A stretch of DNA of 64,000 nt, taken from contig CAJKAP010000001.1 in assembly GCA_905197905.1 (NCBI GenBank), forward strand, positions 62,001 to 126,000, written 5' to 3'. The notes under the pieces are model-generated. The model ran no database searches and was not told where the DNA came from. It saw only the letters and a program-made list of their open reading frames with translations. The stretch is from an uncultured Sutterella sp. GTDB taxonomy: Bacteria; Pseudomonadota; Gammaproteobacteria; Burkholderiales; Burkholderiaceae_F. Shown here piece after piece: positions 24,441-33,818 of the stretch (the first letter of the stretch is position 1; each line of letters begins with the position of its first letter). The translations under genes were made by a program, and so were the position numbers.

Positions 24441-25553
24441 TTAGCCCCCAATAAAGCTCATTTCGACTTTATTGCGTTCACCCGCAAGCCCCAAAGCTCG
24501 TAATTCAGAGTAATGGTCATCGCGCTCAGTCCAAATGCGACCAATTGCGGTTTCGATTTCATCGTCCGTTGCCCCACCACGAAGCATCGTGCGTAGGTCA
24601 TAGCCTTGATTGGCAAAAAGGCAAAGGAAAAGACGCCCGTCCATACTCAAGCGAGCACGCGAGCAATCGTGGCAGAAGGCTTGTGTAACGGAAGAGATAC
24701 ACCCAAACTCTCCAGCGCCATCCACATAGCGCCAACGAGAAGCCGTTTCCCCAAGATAGTTGGCGCCAATGGGTTCCACTTCCCAGTGTTCACCAATGAG
24801 GCGCACAATTTCAGCGCTTGGCACCACTTCGTCCATACGCCAGCCGTTAGCCGTGCCGACGTCCATATATTCGATAAAGCGAGGAATAACGGGGGTATTG
24901 CGAAAACGCTCAGCAATACGCACCACTTCTTGCTCATTGACGCCACGTTTAACAACGGTGTTGACCTTAACTTTAAAACCTTGCTCGACTGCATAGTCAA
25001 TTGCTTCGAGCACTTTTGCCGCTGGGAACCCTACGTCGTTAAAGGCCTGGAAAATATTTTCGTCGATAGCGTCAAGCGAAACCGTCACGCGCTGTAAGCC
25101 CGCTTCTTTAAGCGCAGCGGCTTTTTTGACGAGAATCGAGGCGTTTGTCGTCATCGCGATATCCACGGGACGACCGTCTGGGAGACGCAGAGCGCTCAAG
25201 TCGGCGATCAGGTGTTCAATCCCTTTTCTGAGGAGTGGCTCTCCACCCGTTAAGCGCAACTTCTCTACGCCGTTTTTCACAGCGAGACGAGCGATACGCA
25301 AAATTTCCTCAAAGGAAAGGAGTTCGGTATGGCCTAAGAACGCATGCTGCTTATCGAATTTTTCTTTAGGCATGCAGTAGCGGCAACGGAAGTTGCAATG
25401 GTCCGTCACTGAAATACGCAAATCGCGCAATGGGCGATGGCGTCGATCTTGCCAGTGGCCAGCCTCGCGATTGACCGTGCCCGTTTGCGGTATAGGTAGG
25501 CTTCCTACGCGTGAAGCCATCGCAATGGGAATCACAGTTTGGCTAGTGGTCAT
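24441..25553 (-). CDS. moaA: GTP 3',8-cyclase MoaA
   Basis: This 370-residue radical-SAM enzyme catalyses the first step of molybdenum cofactor synthesis with MoaC. The SAM-binding cluster is CNFRCRYC (CxxxCxxC) in SVTDHCNFRCRYCMPKEKF. RLTGGEPLLRKGIEHLIADL and MTTNASIL follow, and the second C-terminal iron-sulfur cluster lies in EFGCISSVTQAFCHDCSRAR with a further Cys in GRLFLCLF. The chain ends in Gly-Gly (SFIGG), needed for catalysis in MoaA. It has an N-terminal extension of about 40 residues before the core. It is separated from the mobB-moeA-moaDE group by 9 kb. moaC is not in the window. Confidence 0.95.
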   Translation of the reverse strand: MTTSQTVIPIAMASRVGSLPIPQTGTVNREAGHWQDRRHRPLRDLRISVTDHCNFRCRYCMPKEKFDKQHAFLGHTELLSFEEILRIARLAVKNGVEKLRLTGGEPLLRKGIEHLIADLSALRLPDGRPVDIAMTTNASILVKKAAALKEAGLQRVTVSLDAIDENIFQAFNDVGFPAAKVLEAIDYAVEQGFKVKVNTVVKRGVNEQEVVRIAERFRNTPVIPRFIEYMDVGTANGWRMDEVVPSAEIVRLIGEHWEVEPIGANYLGETASRWRYVDGAGEFGCISSVTQAFCHDCSRARLSMDGRLFLCLFANQGYDLRTMLRGGATDDEIETAIGRIWTERDDHYSELRALGLAGERNKVEMSFIGG

Positions 25554-25675
25554 TAGTCTATCTCCAGAGCTCGCTGATAGTGCCCCCTTAAGTTCGACGT
25601 TTTTTGGGGGATGGGGACATTATTGCTAAGCGATTACTCGATTATATTGAGGATCGCGCGTTTTGTCCCTCTCTC

Positions 25676-26614
25676 TTAAAGCTTAGTCGTATCGGCGTAG
25701 GTGGCAATAGAGGAGTAGAACTCATAGCGCGTTGGCGAGATGAGTCCCGCTTCTAGAGCGGCTTTCACGTTGCAGCCAGGTTCATGCAGGTGGCGGCAGT
25801 TAAAGAAGCGACACCCCGTGACGTGTTCTCGAATATCTGGCATCGCGCGCAAAATATCGTTGAGACTTAAATGCGCAAGCCCAAACTCTTGGAATCCGGG
25901 GGTGTCAATAATCGCGCCTTCCCAGCCATCGGGCTTGGCATCATACCACTGAGCAGCGGTCGTCGTTTGCTTGCCTAAGTTAAGAGCGATGGAGAATTCT
26001 CGCGTCGCAGCAGCCGCATGCGGAATGAGCAGGTTCAAAAGGGTGGATTTCCCCATCCCCGACTGCCCCACAAAGAGCGTGGTCTTGCCTTGAAGGATTT
26101 CAAGGAGGCGTGCTTTGGTTTCCTCTGGGTGTTCGAGCGCTGAGACTTCCATAGTCTTTTCGCCAATACGCTTTAAAAGCGAGATAGCTTCAGCGGCTTC
26201 AGTGGCACCTTCGGTGAGTTCAACTTTATTGCGAACAACAACGGCATCAATGTCTGCTTGACTTGCTGCTAAAAGCGCCTTCCAGATAAACCAGGGGTTA
26301 AAGGTCGGACGAGAGGCAAAAATAATGCAGACCTGATCGACGTTAGCAGCGAGCGTCTTGATGCGCCATTCATCCGAGCGATAAAGGAGATTACGGCGCT
26401 CATCAACCACTTCAATTGCCGCTACGCCAGAGTCTGGCGGGGTGCACTGCACATGGTCTCCCACGCAAACATCTCCGCGCTTGCCGCGACGGTGCGCTTC
26501 GAGTACTTCACCAGTTTCGATGAGCACTTTGTAGTGACGTCCATGGCTAGCGATGACGAGCCCTGGGAGCAACTCGCGAGAAGGCGCAGAAGAACGTTTG
26601 ACAGATTTGGGCAT
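25676..26614 (-). CDS. rsgA: Ribosome small-subunit GTPase RsgA
   Basis: This 312-residue circularly permuted GTPase acts in late 30S maturation. An N-terminal OB fold (LVIASHGRHYKVLIETGEVL) precedes the G domain in permuted order: the G4-like VVRNKVEL, then Walker A VGQSGMGKSTLLNLL, then the switch region IIDTPGFQEFGLAHL. A zinc-binding knuckle follows, HVTGCRFFNCRHLHEPGCNV (Cys-x5-Cys-x-His-x5-Cys). It ends shortly after the zinc domain, as is usual. It is divergently oriented to orn. Confidence 0.95.
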   Translation of the reverse strand: MPKSVKRSSAPSRELLPGLVIASHGRHYKVLIETGEVLEAHRRGKRGDVCVGDHVQCTPPDSGVAAIEVVDERRNLLYRSDEWRIKTLAANVDQVCIIFASRPTFNPWFIWKALLAASQADIDAVVVRNKVELTEGATEAAEAISLLKRIGEKTMEVSALEHPEETKARLLEILQGKTTLFVGQSGMGKSTLLNLLIPHAAAATREFSIALNLGKQTTTAAQWYDAKPDGWEGAIIDTPGFQEFGLAHLSLNDILRAMPDIREHVTGCRFFNCRHLHEPGCNVKAALEAGLISPTRYEFYSSIATYADTTKL

Positions 26615-26828
26615 AAATCAAAAAAGTGGTTAAAAAGAAAGGCGCTTGGGAAAGCACTAAAACGGATAGCGCACAGTATAAAAGAAGCTCGTAGCGTTTG
26701 CGTGAAAGAAATGAGGCAGAAGTCTTTCCCTCACGAGAGAGAACAGAGTTCTTTCATTGCGATAAAATAACTCACCTTCCTTCAAGAAGAAAAAAGAAGA
26801 GAGCGAGCGCTCTCAAAGGACAAAATTC

Positions 26829-27398
26829 ATGACAGACAATATCGATCGCGATCCTCGCTATTCCGAAGAAAACCTCATCTGGATCGACATGGAAATGACA
26901 GGGTTGCAGCCAGAAATCAATCGTGTGATTGAAGTGGCAGCGATCATTACCGACAAAAACCTCAACGTCCTGCACGAAGGTCCCGTTGTTGCGATTCATC
27001 AGAGCGATGATGTTTTAAACGGTATGGATGAATGGAACACCGATACCCATACTCGCTCGGGTCTCGTTGACCGTGTGCGTGCAAGCACCATTGATGAGTC
27101 GGAATGTGAAAAGATTTTCTTAGAAACCTTTAAGCGCTTTGTCCCTGAAGGTAAGAGCCCGATGTGTGGCAACACCATTGGTCAGGATCGTCGCTTTATG
27201 GCGCGTTGGTTACCTAACTTAGAGCGCTACTTCCACTATCGCTATTTGGATGTGTCGACCTTGAAAGAATTGGCTCGTCGTTGGGCACCGAGCGCAGTGA
27301 AGACTTTCCCCAAGGCAACGCGCCATCAAGCCCTCTCCGATATTCAGGAAAGTATTGATGAGTTGAAGCACTATCGTGAAACGATTTTGAAGATCTAA
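26829..27398 (+). CDS. orn: Oligoribonuclease Orn
   Basis: This 189-residue DEDDh exonuclease (E. coli Orn has 181) degrades dinucleotides, including the pGpG formed from cyclic di-GMP. Motif I is LIWIDMEMTGLQPEINRVIE, motif II lies around CGNTIGQDRRFMARWLP and motif III is HQALSDIQESIDEL with the catalytic His and Asp. AAAGGA lies 8-10 nt before the ATG. It is monocistronic and followed by a terminator shared with the convergent dcuC gene. Confidence 0.96.
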   Translation: MTDNIDRDPRYSEENLIWIDMEMTGLQPEINRVIEVAAIITDKNLNVLHEGPVVAIHQSDDVLNGMDEWNTDTHTRSGLVDRVRASTIDESECEKIFLETFKRFVPEGKSPMCGNTIGQDRRFMARWLPNLERYFHYRYLDVSTLKELARRWAPSAVKTFPKATRHQALSDIQESIDELKHYRETILKI

Positions 27399-27421
27399 CT
27401 AGCGTTAACTCAGAAAATATC

Positions 27422-27456
27422 AAAGGGCCGTGTTCCAAAAGAACACGGCCCTTAAT
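27422..27456. terminator. Terminator between orn and dcuC
   Basis: AAGGGCCGTGTTC pairs with GAACACGGCCCTT around a 5-nt loop. The flanks are AT-rich on both sides without a long T run. Confidence 0.8.
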
Positions 27457-27514
27457 CATTACATCGTTTTAAGAGGAAGCAAGAAAAGGGCTCTTCCTCT
27501 TAAAAACTTCTTTT

Positions 27515-28783
27515 TTAGACCATCAAGAGTGCGCAAGCAATCACAGCGATGGTGCAAGGAATAGCGGTACGCTTGATCACATCGATCGGGTCAACCATGG
27601 CGATACCGGAGACGAGAATCGTCACACCAGCCAATGGGGACATCGTACGGCCGAGGGCGCCCGTAATAAAGGCCAAGCCACCCAAACCTTCGATAGACAT
27701 ACCGAATTCTTTAGCATGTGGGGTCACAGCTTCGTTAAAGGCAAGCGTTGCAGCGTCGCCAGAACCCGTGATGATACCCATGATCCATGGACCCAAGGAA
27801 CCGCCCCAGCGAGCGAATTCGTTGGAATTCTTCAGTGCGCTAACCGCGACGTCGATCAAACCCGTGGCCTTCAAACCAGCAGCAAAGACACCAGCGGCGA
27901 TGATGATACCCATCACGTCAGCGTAGCCCTTACCCATACCGGAGAAGAACTGCTTCGTTAATTCCTGAGGATTCGTGCGAGAGAGAACCATGGCGACGAT
28001 AGCGCCGATGATCATGGCCTGTGCCACGCCCATCTTAATAGCCGGGACCCAGAGGTTACCCACAACGAGCAACGTGATCGGAACGAGCGGAACGATAGCG
28101 CGAAGAACGCTAGGCGTGAAGTCACCCTGAGCCTGAAGCTTGGAAGCGTCGACCTGAGCGTTGGAGTCACCGCGGTGGTCGCCCAACACGAAGCAGATTA
28201 CGAGCAAGCCAGCGATCACGATAGCGCCGCAAAGGAGCGAATAGGGCGTATGGAAAGCGATAAAGTCGATGACTTCCATCTTGGCCATACCAGCCACCAT
28301 CGGGTTGTGGGACGTACCAGGCGAGAGGTAGGAACCAATCGTACCGCCCAAAATAGCCGCAGCGGCAGCCGCAGGCTTAATGCCAGCGCGCAACATCACC
28401 GGAATCAACGTGGAACCCACAGCAGCTGCACAACCAGCTGCAGAAGGAATAGCGATATTCACAAAGAAGGTGATGGCGGTACAAACTGGGATCAGGAAGA
28501 TGCCCAAACCGCGAATCGGGGAGGCAAGGTAGTGAACCAAGGAGCGGTCGCACTGCGTGTAGCTAGCGGTAAACGCAAAACCCATCGAACTACAGATCGC
28601 CATCACAAGGGAGGCGTTAGTCATGGATTTGGCGAAAGCGTTAAGGCCGCCTAAGAAGGACCAGCTAATCACACAAAGGAAAAGACCGGCAGTAATTAAA
28701 ACAAATCTTGTCTCTAGACGTTTGATGAGTGCCCAGACCGTTGCAAAGACAACGAGAATGGCAATCCAAGCTTGGATAGACAT
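27515..28783 (-). CDS. dcuC: Anaerobic C4-dicarboxylate transporter, DcuC family
   Basis: This 422-residue inner-membrane protein has about 12 hydrophobic segments. The glycine- and serine-rich loops (GGTIGSYLSPGTSHNPMVAG; ITGSGDAATLAFNEAVTPHA; GALGRTMSPLAGVTILVSGI) are typical of the DcuC family, which exports succinate or exchanges C4-dicarboxylates during anaerobic growth. It would complement the DcuA/B-type carrier encoded at 39268 beside aspA. It is monocistronic with its own upstream region (28784-28960). Confidence 0.85.
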   Translation of the reverse strand: MSIQAWIAILVVFATVWALIKRLETRFVLITAGLFLCVISWSFLGGLNAFAKSMTNASLVMAICSSMGFAFTASYTQCDRSLVHYLASPIRGLGIFLIPVCTAITFFVNIAIPSAAGCAAAVGSTLIPVMLRAGIKPAAAAAAILGGTIGSYLSPGTSHNPMVAGMAKMEVIDFIAFHTPYSLLCGAIVIAGLLVICFVLGDHRGDSNAQVDASKLQAQGDFTPSVLRAIVPLVPITLLVVGNLWVPAIKMGVAQAMIIGAIVAMVLSRTNPQELTKQFFSGMGKGYADVMGIIIAAGVFAAGLKATGLIDVAVSALKNSNEFARWGGSLGPWIMGIITGSGDAATLAFNEAVTPHAKEFGMSIEGLGGLAFITGALGRTMSPLAGVTILVSGIAMVDPIDVIKRTAIPCTIAVIACALLMV

Positions 28784-28960
28784 AGGAACTCCGTATTAAT
28801 ATGTCTTGAGGTAGGACCCGGCATCTCTCGGGTTTGGGGACTTTGGGTCTACTTCTGGTGGTGGTTGGTATCTTGGTAAGTATGCAACAAAAGGCTTCAA
28901 ATTGCCTTAAAGAATTACTCCTAACGAGTCAGATGAGCTACCACTGAGAGTGAGAGGACG

Positions 28961-29001
28961 AAAAAAAGTGGTTGAAAATCCTTTGAATTTTCAACCACTT
29001 A
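28961..29001 (-). terminator. Terminator after the AI-2E-family gene
   Basis: AAGTGGTTGAAAAT (28966-28979) pairs perfectly over 14 bp with ATTTTCAACCACTT (28987-29000), and seven T residues follow on the minus strand. Confidence 0.92.
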
Positions 29002-29061
29002 GCGTTTTTTCAGCGCGAGTTTATTTTGAAGAAAACGAGAAACTTAGGAATTTCCCTTAGA

Positions 29062-30327
29062 TCACTGTTTTGCTTCAGAATCGGGCTTCTCAGTTACATT
29101 CTCGGTATTTTCTAATGAGGACTGAGAATCATTATTTGCTGACACTTCTTCAGGTTCGGCCGCCTCTTCGTGCGCTGTACTATTTGCCGTCACCAACTCA
29201 GCGGAGGTAGAGGACTGAGCGGCGCGTTGACGAGCAAGAAGACGCTTTGGCGCGTTTTTCATCCACGCCTGAAGCATAGCGATACCCACAGCGAGAAGGA
29301 TCGGCCCCAAGATTAACCCGAGGAATCCGAACGCAATTACCCCACCGAAAACCCCAAGGAAAATCAAGCTCAAGGGGAGCGAGGTTCCTCGCGCAATCAG
29401 CACTGGTTTTAAGAAGTTATCAACGCTCGAAACAGCGAGTGCACCCCAGAGAACCATAAAGATGGCCATGCCCGTTTGTCCCTGAGAGTAGAGCCAAATG
29501 GCAACGGGTCCCCAAATTAAAGGGGGTCCTACAGGCACAATCGAGAGGATGCAGACGAGAGCACTCAGTGTGAGCATCCCTGGCACACCAGCAATCCAGA
29601 AACCAATCCCAGCGACAATCCCTTGACCTAATGCGGTTCCCAAAAGCCCCAACACCACAGAGCGCGTCGTGTTGATGAGGATTTTGTTCATTTCATCGGC
29701 TAAGTTTCCGCTAACGCGTTCGAGCACGGTATGGACCTTATCGGCAAACCATGGGCCATCGCGGTAGAAGAAAAAGACGATGAAGGTCACTAAGGCCATT
29801 TGAAAGAGACCAGAGCTCACATGCACAGCGGCATTCAAAACCCAGCTCGTCACTGGATCAATCAGCTTTTGTACTGTACTCGTGAGGGTTGCTGGGTCAA
29901 TGGCAAAGAGAAGCTGTTCGTGTAGCCAAGGACCCACGCCAGGCAACTCAGCAATGGCGCTTGGCAGCGAGAACCCAGAAGCAAGCCACGCTTTAATGAG
30001 CGTGACTCCCTTTGGAATCTGCTGAGCAAGGGCAACAAGAATAAAGCTCGTTGGAATGAGCACGCAGGTGATGAGCAAAATCACCATGATCAACGCAGGG
30101 ATCGTGGTGGTATTGCCAAACGAACTTCTTGCTCGGCTATAAAGCGGCCAAGTGACGACTGCCAAAATGGCCGCAATGATAATCGAGGTGAGGAATGGCT
30201 CGACAACAAAGTAGCAACCAATCGCGATCGCGGCTGCGACCAACGTTTTGATCAATAGGTCGATACGGTCGTTAAACGTACCCTTCAACTTGTTATCGGT
30301 ATCATCACCGTTGTCTTGTTTGCCCAT
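29062..30327 (-). CDS. AI-2E family transporter (PerM-like)
   Basis: This 421-residue membrane protein has the family pattern of about eight transmembrane segments. Diagnostic stretches are FIVFFFYRDGPWFADKVHTV, LGTALGQGIVAGIGFWIAGV, CILSIVPVGPPLIWGPVAIW and SSVDNFLKPVLIARGTSLPL. The family includes E. coli TqsA and PerM and some sodium/proton antiporters, so the substrate cannot be stated. After the last membrane helix there is an acidic, Ser/Glu-rich tail of about 65 residues. It lies 22 bp downstream of oxyR on the same strand and is probably co-transcribed with it. Confidence 0.88.
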   Translation of the reverse strand: MGKQDNGDDTDNKLKGTFNDRIDLLIKTLVAAAIAIGCYFVVEPFLTSIIIAAILAVVTWPLYSRARSSFGNTTTIPALIMVILLITCVLIPTSFILVALAQQIPKGVTLIKAWLASGFSLPSAIAELPGVGPWLHEQLLFAIDPATLTSTVQKLIDPVTSWVLNAAVHVSSGLFQMALVTFIVFFFYRDGPWFADKVHTVLERVSGNLADEMNKILINTTRSVVLGLLGTALGQGIVAGIGFWIAGVPGMLTLSALVCILSIVPVGPPLIWGPVAIWLYSQGQTGMAIFMVLWGALAVSSVDNFLKPVLIARGTSLPLSLIFLGVFGGVIAFGFLGLILGPILLAVGIAMLQAWMKNAPKRLLARQRAAQSSTSAELVTANSTAHEEAAEPEEVSANNDSQSSLENTENVTEKPDSEAKQ

Positions 30328-30349
30328 AAAACACTCAGTTCAGTTTGGG

Positions 30350-31300
30350 TTAGTTCTGCTGCGGTTCATCGTGTACAGCAAAGCAACCGTTGAGCGAGAG
30401 GCGACGCGTTGCATCGCGCACAACTTCGACAGCCTGCTGACGCGTGAAGCTCTTACGCCAGACCAAAATCACCTTGCGATTTGGGGCCGGCGACTTGAAC
30501 GGGATAAAGCGAATCGGGTTGCTGTCGTTTACCGTGAGGAAAGGCACTGCAGAAGCTGGCAACACGGTGATGCCCATGCCCTGAGCAACCATGTGGCAGA
30601 TCGTGAGCAAGCTCGAACCTTCCACTGTATGGCGGAATTCAGGGGAGCGAGTGGAAGCTGGCGCTGCCAAGTTCGGGCACACACTCAAAATCTGGTCGCG
30701 GAAGCAGTGACCTGCACCCAAGAGCAACATGGTCTGATCTTTCAATTCATTCGGCGTCACGTAGTTACGGTTCACCCACGGATGGTGAGAGGGAACAGCA
30801 ACGACGAAGTCTTCTTGATAAAGGGTCTGCGTCATGAAGCCCGTGTCATGGATCGTGTCGGCCATAATGGCGACGTCGATATCACCTTTGCGCAAGAGAG
30901 CAAGCAATTCGTTGGTGAAACCTTCACGCAAGAAGAGCGGCATCTTTGGTGCAACAGCAATCGTTTCGCGCACAAGCGAAGGTAAGAGGTACGGGGCGAT
31001 CGTGTAGATAACGCCTAAACGAAGACCACCAGAGAGAGGATCCTGACCTTGTGCAGCAATGTCAAAGATGTGACGGGTTTCTTCGATAACGCGATGGGCC
31101 TGAGCAACGATCTGTTCGCCAATCGGCGTAATGGCGACGTCAGAAGTGCGACGCTCGAAAATCTGCACGCCCAATTCTTCTTCAAGTTTTCTCACAGCAA
31201 CGGACAGGGACGGTTGGCTCACAAAGCACGATTCCGCCGCTCGGCCGAAATGACGCTCGCGCGCCACGGCTATGATGTATTTCATTTCGGTTAGTGTCAT
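30350..31300 (-). CDS. oxyR: Peroxide-sensing LysR-type regulator OxyR
   Basis: This 316-residue LysR-family regulator has an N-terminal helix-turn-helix (HFGRAAESCFVSQPSLSVAV, about 17-36). The effector domain carries the OxyR redox pair in GAGHCFRDQILSVCPN: Cys199 and Cys208, the same numbering as in E. coli. The disulfide formed on contact with hydrogen peroxide activates transcription of catalase and peroxidase genes. None of these targets is in the window. It lies downstream of recG, a conserved betaproteobacterial pairing, and upstream of the AI-2E-family gene. Confidence 0.93.
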   Translation of the reverse strand: MTLTEMKYIIAVARERHFGRAAESCFVSQPSLSVAVRKLEEELGVQIFERRTSDVAITPIGEQIVAQAHRVIEETRHIFDIAAQGQDPLSGGLRLGVIYTIAPYLLPSLVRETIAVAPKMPLFLREGFTNELLALLRKGDIDVAIMADTIHDTGFMTQTLYQEDFVVAVPSHHPWVNRNYVTPNELKDQTMLLLGAGHCFRDQILSVCPNLAAPASTRSPEFRHTVEGSSLLTICHMVAQGMGITVLPASAVPFLTVNDSNPIRFIPFKSPAPNRKVILVWRKSFTRQQAVEVVRDATRRLSLNGCFAVHDEPQQN

Positions 31301-31358
31301 AACTGATCTACCTCACGATATATGTGTCAATTTTAAAGGACTGACTGCTTAGGAAAAC

Positions 31359-33413
31359 CTAGGCGGACAGTAAATTTGTTTGTTGCTCAAACCAACGTTT
31401 TGCGTGTTTTACCGCGCCTTCTCTGTCTTCTTTGAGCCAGCTTTGTGCCACTTGCGTGGCGGCACTTAGGAGTGCACTATCCCGATCAAGATCGGCAAAA
31501 CGCAAGAAGGGCATCCCCGACTGGCGTTCTCCCAAAAATTCACCAGGACCTCTTAATTGCAAATCGCGCCGGGCAATTTCAAACCCGTCAGTCGATTCAC
31601 GGATAATGCGCAATCTTTCTTTCGCAATATCAGAGAGTTCATCACTAAAAAGGAGGGCGCAACTACTTTGCGCGGCTCCGCGTCCTACACGACCTCTCAA
31701 CTGATGAAGCTGAGAGAGTCCAAAGCGCTCAGCGTGCTCAATAATCATGAGCGAAGCGTTAGGCACATCGACTCCCACTTCAATCACCGTCGTGGCGACG
31801 AGGACATCAATTTCGCCCGCCACAAAGCGAGCCATCACTTCGTCCTTTTCCGCGCTCGAGAGCTGCCCATGCACAAGGCCAATGCGACAGCTGGGGAGCG
31901 CCTTCACTAATTCTTCATAGCGCTGCGTTGCAGGCGTCAACTCGAGCGCTTCACTTTCTTCGACAAGAGGACACACCCAGTAGGCTTGATGCCCTTCGTC
32001 AATCGAGGCGAGTAGCGCAGCATAAATCTGCTCCTTGCGACTTTGGCGAAAGAGTTTCGTTGCGATCGGTGTGCGCCCCGGGGGCAACTCATCAATCACA
32101 CTCACGTCTAAGTCGGCCAAATAACTCATCGCTAAAGTGCGAGGAATTGGCGTTGCAGAAAGCATCAAGAGGTGCGCGGTTAACCCATCGCTCGATGCGG
32201 TGCGAAGCGAGAGACGCTGCGCAACACCGAATCGATGCTGCTCGTCCACAATCGCTAAACCTAAATGAGCAAAGCTCACCCCATCTTGAATAATGGCGTG
32301 CGTGCCCACAACAAATTTCGCCGCTCCAGAGGCAATCGCTTCAAGCGCTTTATTGCGTTCTGAAGTTTTAATTTTTCCACTCAACCAAACACACTGAATG
32401 CCCAGAGGTTCGAGCCAGGCTTTCATCTTCTGGTAGTGCTGTTCGGCCAAAATTTCAGTTGGCGCCATGAAGGCCGCCTGGTATCCCGCTTCAATCGCTT
32501 GCAGAGCAGCGAGCGTGGCGACGATCGTTTTGCCAGAACCTACATCCCCTTGCACTAAACGGTGCATGGGGTGTGAGGTTGCCATATCGGCATGAATTTC
32601 TTTCAATACACGCTCTTGCGCATTCGTGAGCGCAAAGGGGAGCGCTGAGAGTAGCGCCACTGAGAGCGGTGCTTCAGCTGGCGCCAAAACTGGTGCTTGC
32701 GCTGAAGAGGTCACCTCGCGGCTCATACGCAAAGTGATCTGTTGAGCTAGCAGTTCATCAAAAATGAGGCGCTGCCAGCTCGGGCAAGTGCGATCATCAA
32801 GACTTTCACGGTCCGCATTTTTGGGCGGATGGTGTAAGTACTCTAAAGAGGCACGAAACCCTGGTAATCCCAAGCCCTCTGTGTACTTCAGAGGAATGGG
32901 GTCCGAGAGATCTAAGTCAAGGAGCGCACGATCAATACGCTTACGAATCGTGGGCTGCTGCAACCCTTCTGTGCCCGGATAAACCGGCGTCAGAGAAGAG
33001 GAGAGCTCAGTGCTCGTGCGCAACTTCGGGTGCACCAATTCCAATACCCCTTGGTAGCCCACGCGAGGCGCACCGTAAGCAAGGACGGTGCGACCTGCTG
33101 CTAGCGTTTGGGCAGTGTTGGGGTAAAAGTGGATAAAGCGCAACTGCACTTCACCAGAATCGTCTCGTGCGCGAGCAATTAACATCGCACCGCGCGAAGT
33201 TGGAATCATGCGCTGATCAACGATCGTCACGGAGAGAAGCGCGGGCTCGCCTTCCACGAGATGAGCCACCTTCGTGATGCGGGTCTGGTCTTCATAGCGC
33301 AAGGGCAAATGAAGAGCAAAGTCCCAGCTATTGACCAACCCTAAAGAGGCCAATTTCTCGCTAGTGCTCAACTTCGACTTGCCAGTGTCTTTGCTGTCTT
33401 TACTGGAAGGCAT
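31359..33413 (-). CDS. recG: ATP-dependent DNA helicase RecG
   Basis: This 684-residue superfamily 2 helicase (E. coli RecG has 693) drives fork regression and branch migration. The N-terminal wedge/OB domain (LRYEDQTRITKVAHLVEGEP, about 37-56) precedes the helicase motifs: Walker A LVQGDVGSGKTIVATLAALQ (about 285-304), the DEQH box in AIVDEQHRFGVAQRLSL, then SATPIPRTLAMSYLADLDVS and HQLRGRVGRGAAQSSCALLF (motif VI). The Lys/Ser-rich first 20 residues may be poorly conserved. It lies between ridA and oxyR on the minus strand. Confidence 0.96.
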   Translation of the reverse strand: MPSSKDSKDTGKSKLSTSEKLASLGLVNSWDFALHLPLRYEDQTRITKVAHLVEGEPALLSVTIVDQRMIPTSRGAMLIARARDDSGEVQLRFIHFYPNTAQTLAAGRTVLAYGAPRVGYQGVLELVHPKLRTSTELSSSLTPVYPGTEGLQQPTIRKRIDRALLDLDLSDPIPLKYTEGLGLPGFRASLEYLHHPPKNADRESLDDRTCPSWQRLIFDELLAQQITLRMSREVTSSAQAPVLAPAEAPLSVALLSALPFALTNAQERVLKEIHADMATSHPMHRLVQGDVGSGKTIVATLAALQAIEAGYQAAFMAPTEILAEQHYQKMKAWLEPLGIQCVWLSGKIKTSERNKALEAIASGAAKFVVGTHAIIQDGVSFAHLGLAIVDEQHRFGVAQRLSLRTASSDGLTAHLLMLSATPIPRTLAMSYLADLDVSVIDELPPGRTPIATKLFRQSRKEQIYAALLASIDEGHQAYWVCPLVEESEALELTPATQRYEELVKALPSCRIGLVHGQLSSAEKDEVMARFVAGEIDVLVATTVIEVGVDVPNASLMIIEHAERFGLSQLHQLRGRVGRGAAQSSCALLFSDELSDIAKERLRIIRESTDGFEIARRDLQLRGPGEFLGERQSGMPFLRFADLDRDSALLSAATQVAQSWLKEDREGAVKHAKRWFEQQTNLLSA

Positions 33414-33440
33414 AAGCGTCTCTCAGTCCTTTCCCCTCTT

Positions 33441-33818
33441 TTAGAGGGCAACGAGGGCATCCACTTCAACCAGAGCGCCCTTCGGGAGCCCTTTAACGGC
33501 AAAGCAAGTGCGGGCAGGGAAGGGCGCTTTAAAGACGTCCATCATGACTTGATTAACGACCGCGAAATCTGCCATATCCGCCAGCAGCAAAGTGACCTTG
33601 ATCGTCTTGCTGATATCGGTCTGGGCCGCTTCACAAAGAAGCGCGAGATTCGCGAAAGCGCGACGCGCCTGCGCTTCAATCCCTTCTTCAAGAGTAGACG
33701 TAGCAGGATTGAGCCCAATCTGACCAGCTGGATAAAAGACGCCATTGTGCACAATGCCTTGGCTATAAGGACCAATAGGCAGTGGTGCTGCATCATTTCG
33801 TATAACCGTTAGCGACAT
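33441..33818 (-). CDS. ridA: RidA family reactive-intermediate deaminase
   Basis: This 125-residue YjgF/YER057c/UK114 protein hydrolyses reactive enamine/imine intermediates released by PLP enzymes such as threonine dehydratase. It has the RidA features PIGPYSQGIVHNGVFYPAGQ, the substrate-binding Arg in FPARTCFAVKGLPKG and the following Glu in ALVEVDALVAL. I chose ATG 33818, since GGAGG lies 9 nt upstream; a longer frame begins at 33836. recG follows 27 bp downstream, so the pair may be co-transcribed. Confidence 0.92.
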   Translation of the reverse strand: MSLTVIRNDAAPLPIGPYSQGIVHNGVFYPAGQIGLNPATSTLEEGIEAQARRAFANLALLCEAAQTDISKTIKVTLLLADMADFAVVNQVMMDVFKAPFPARTCFAVKGLPKGALVEVDALVAL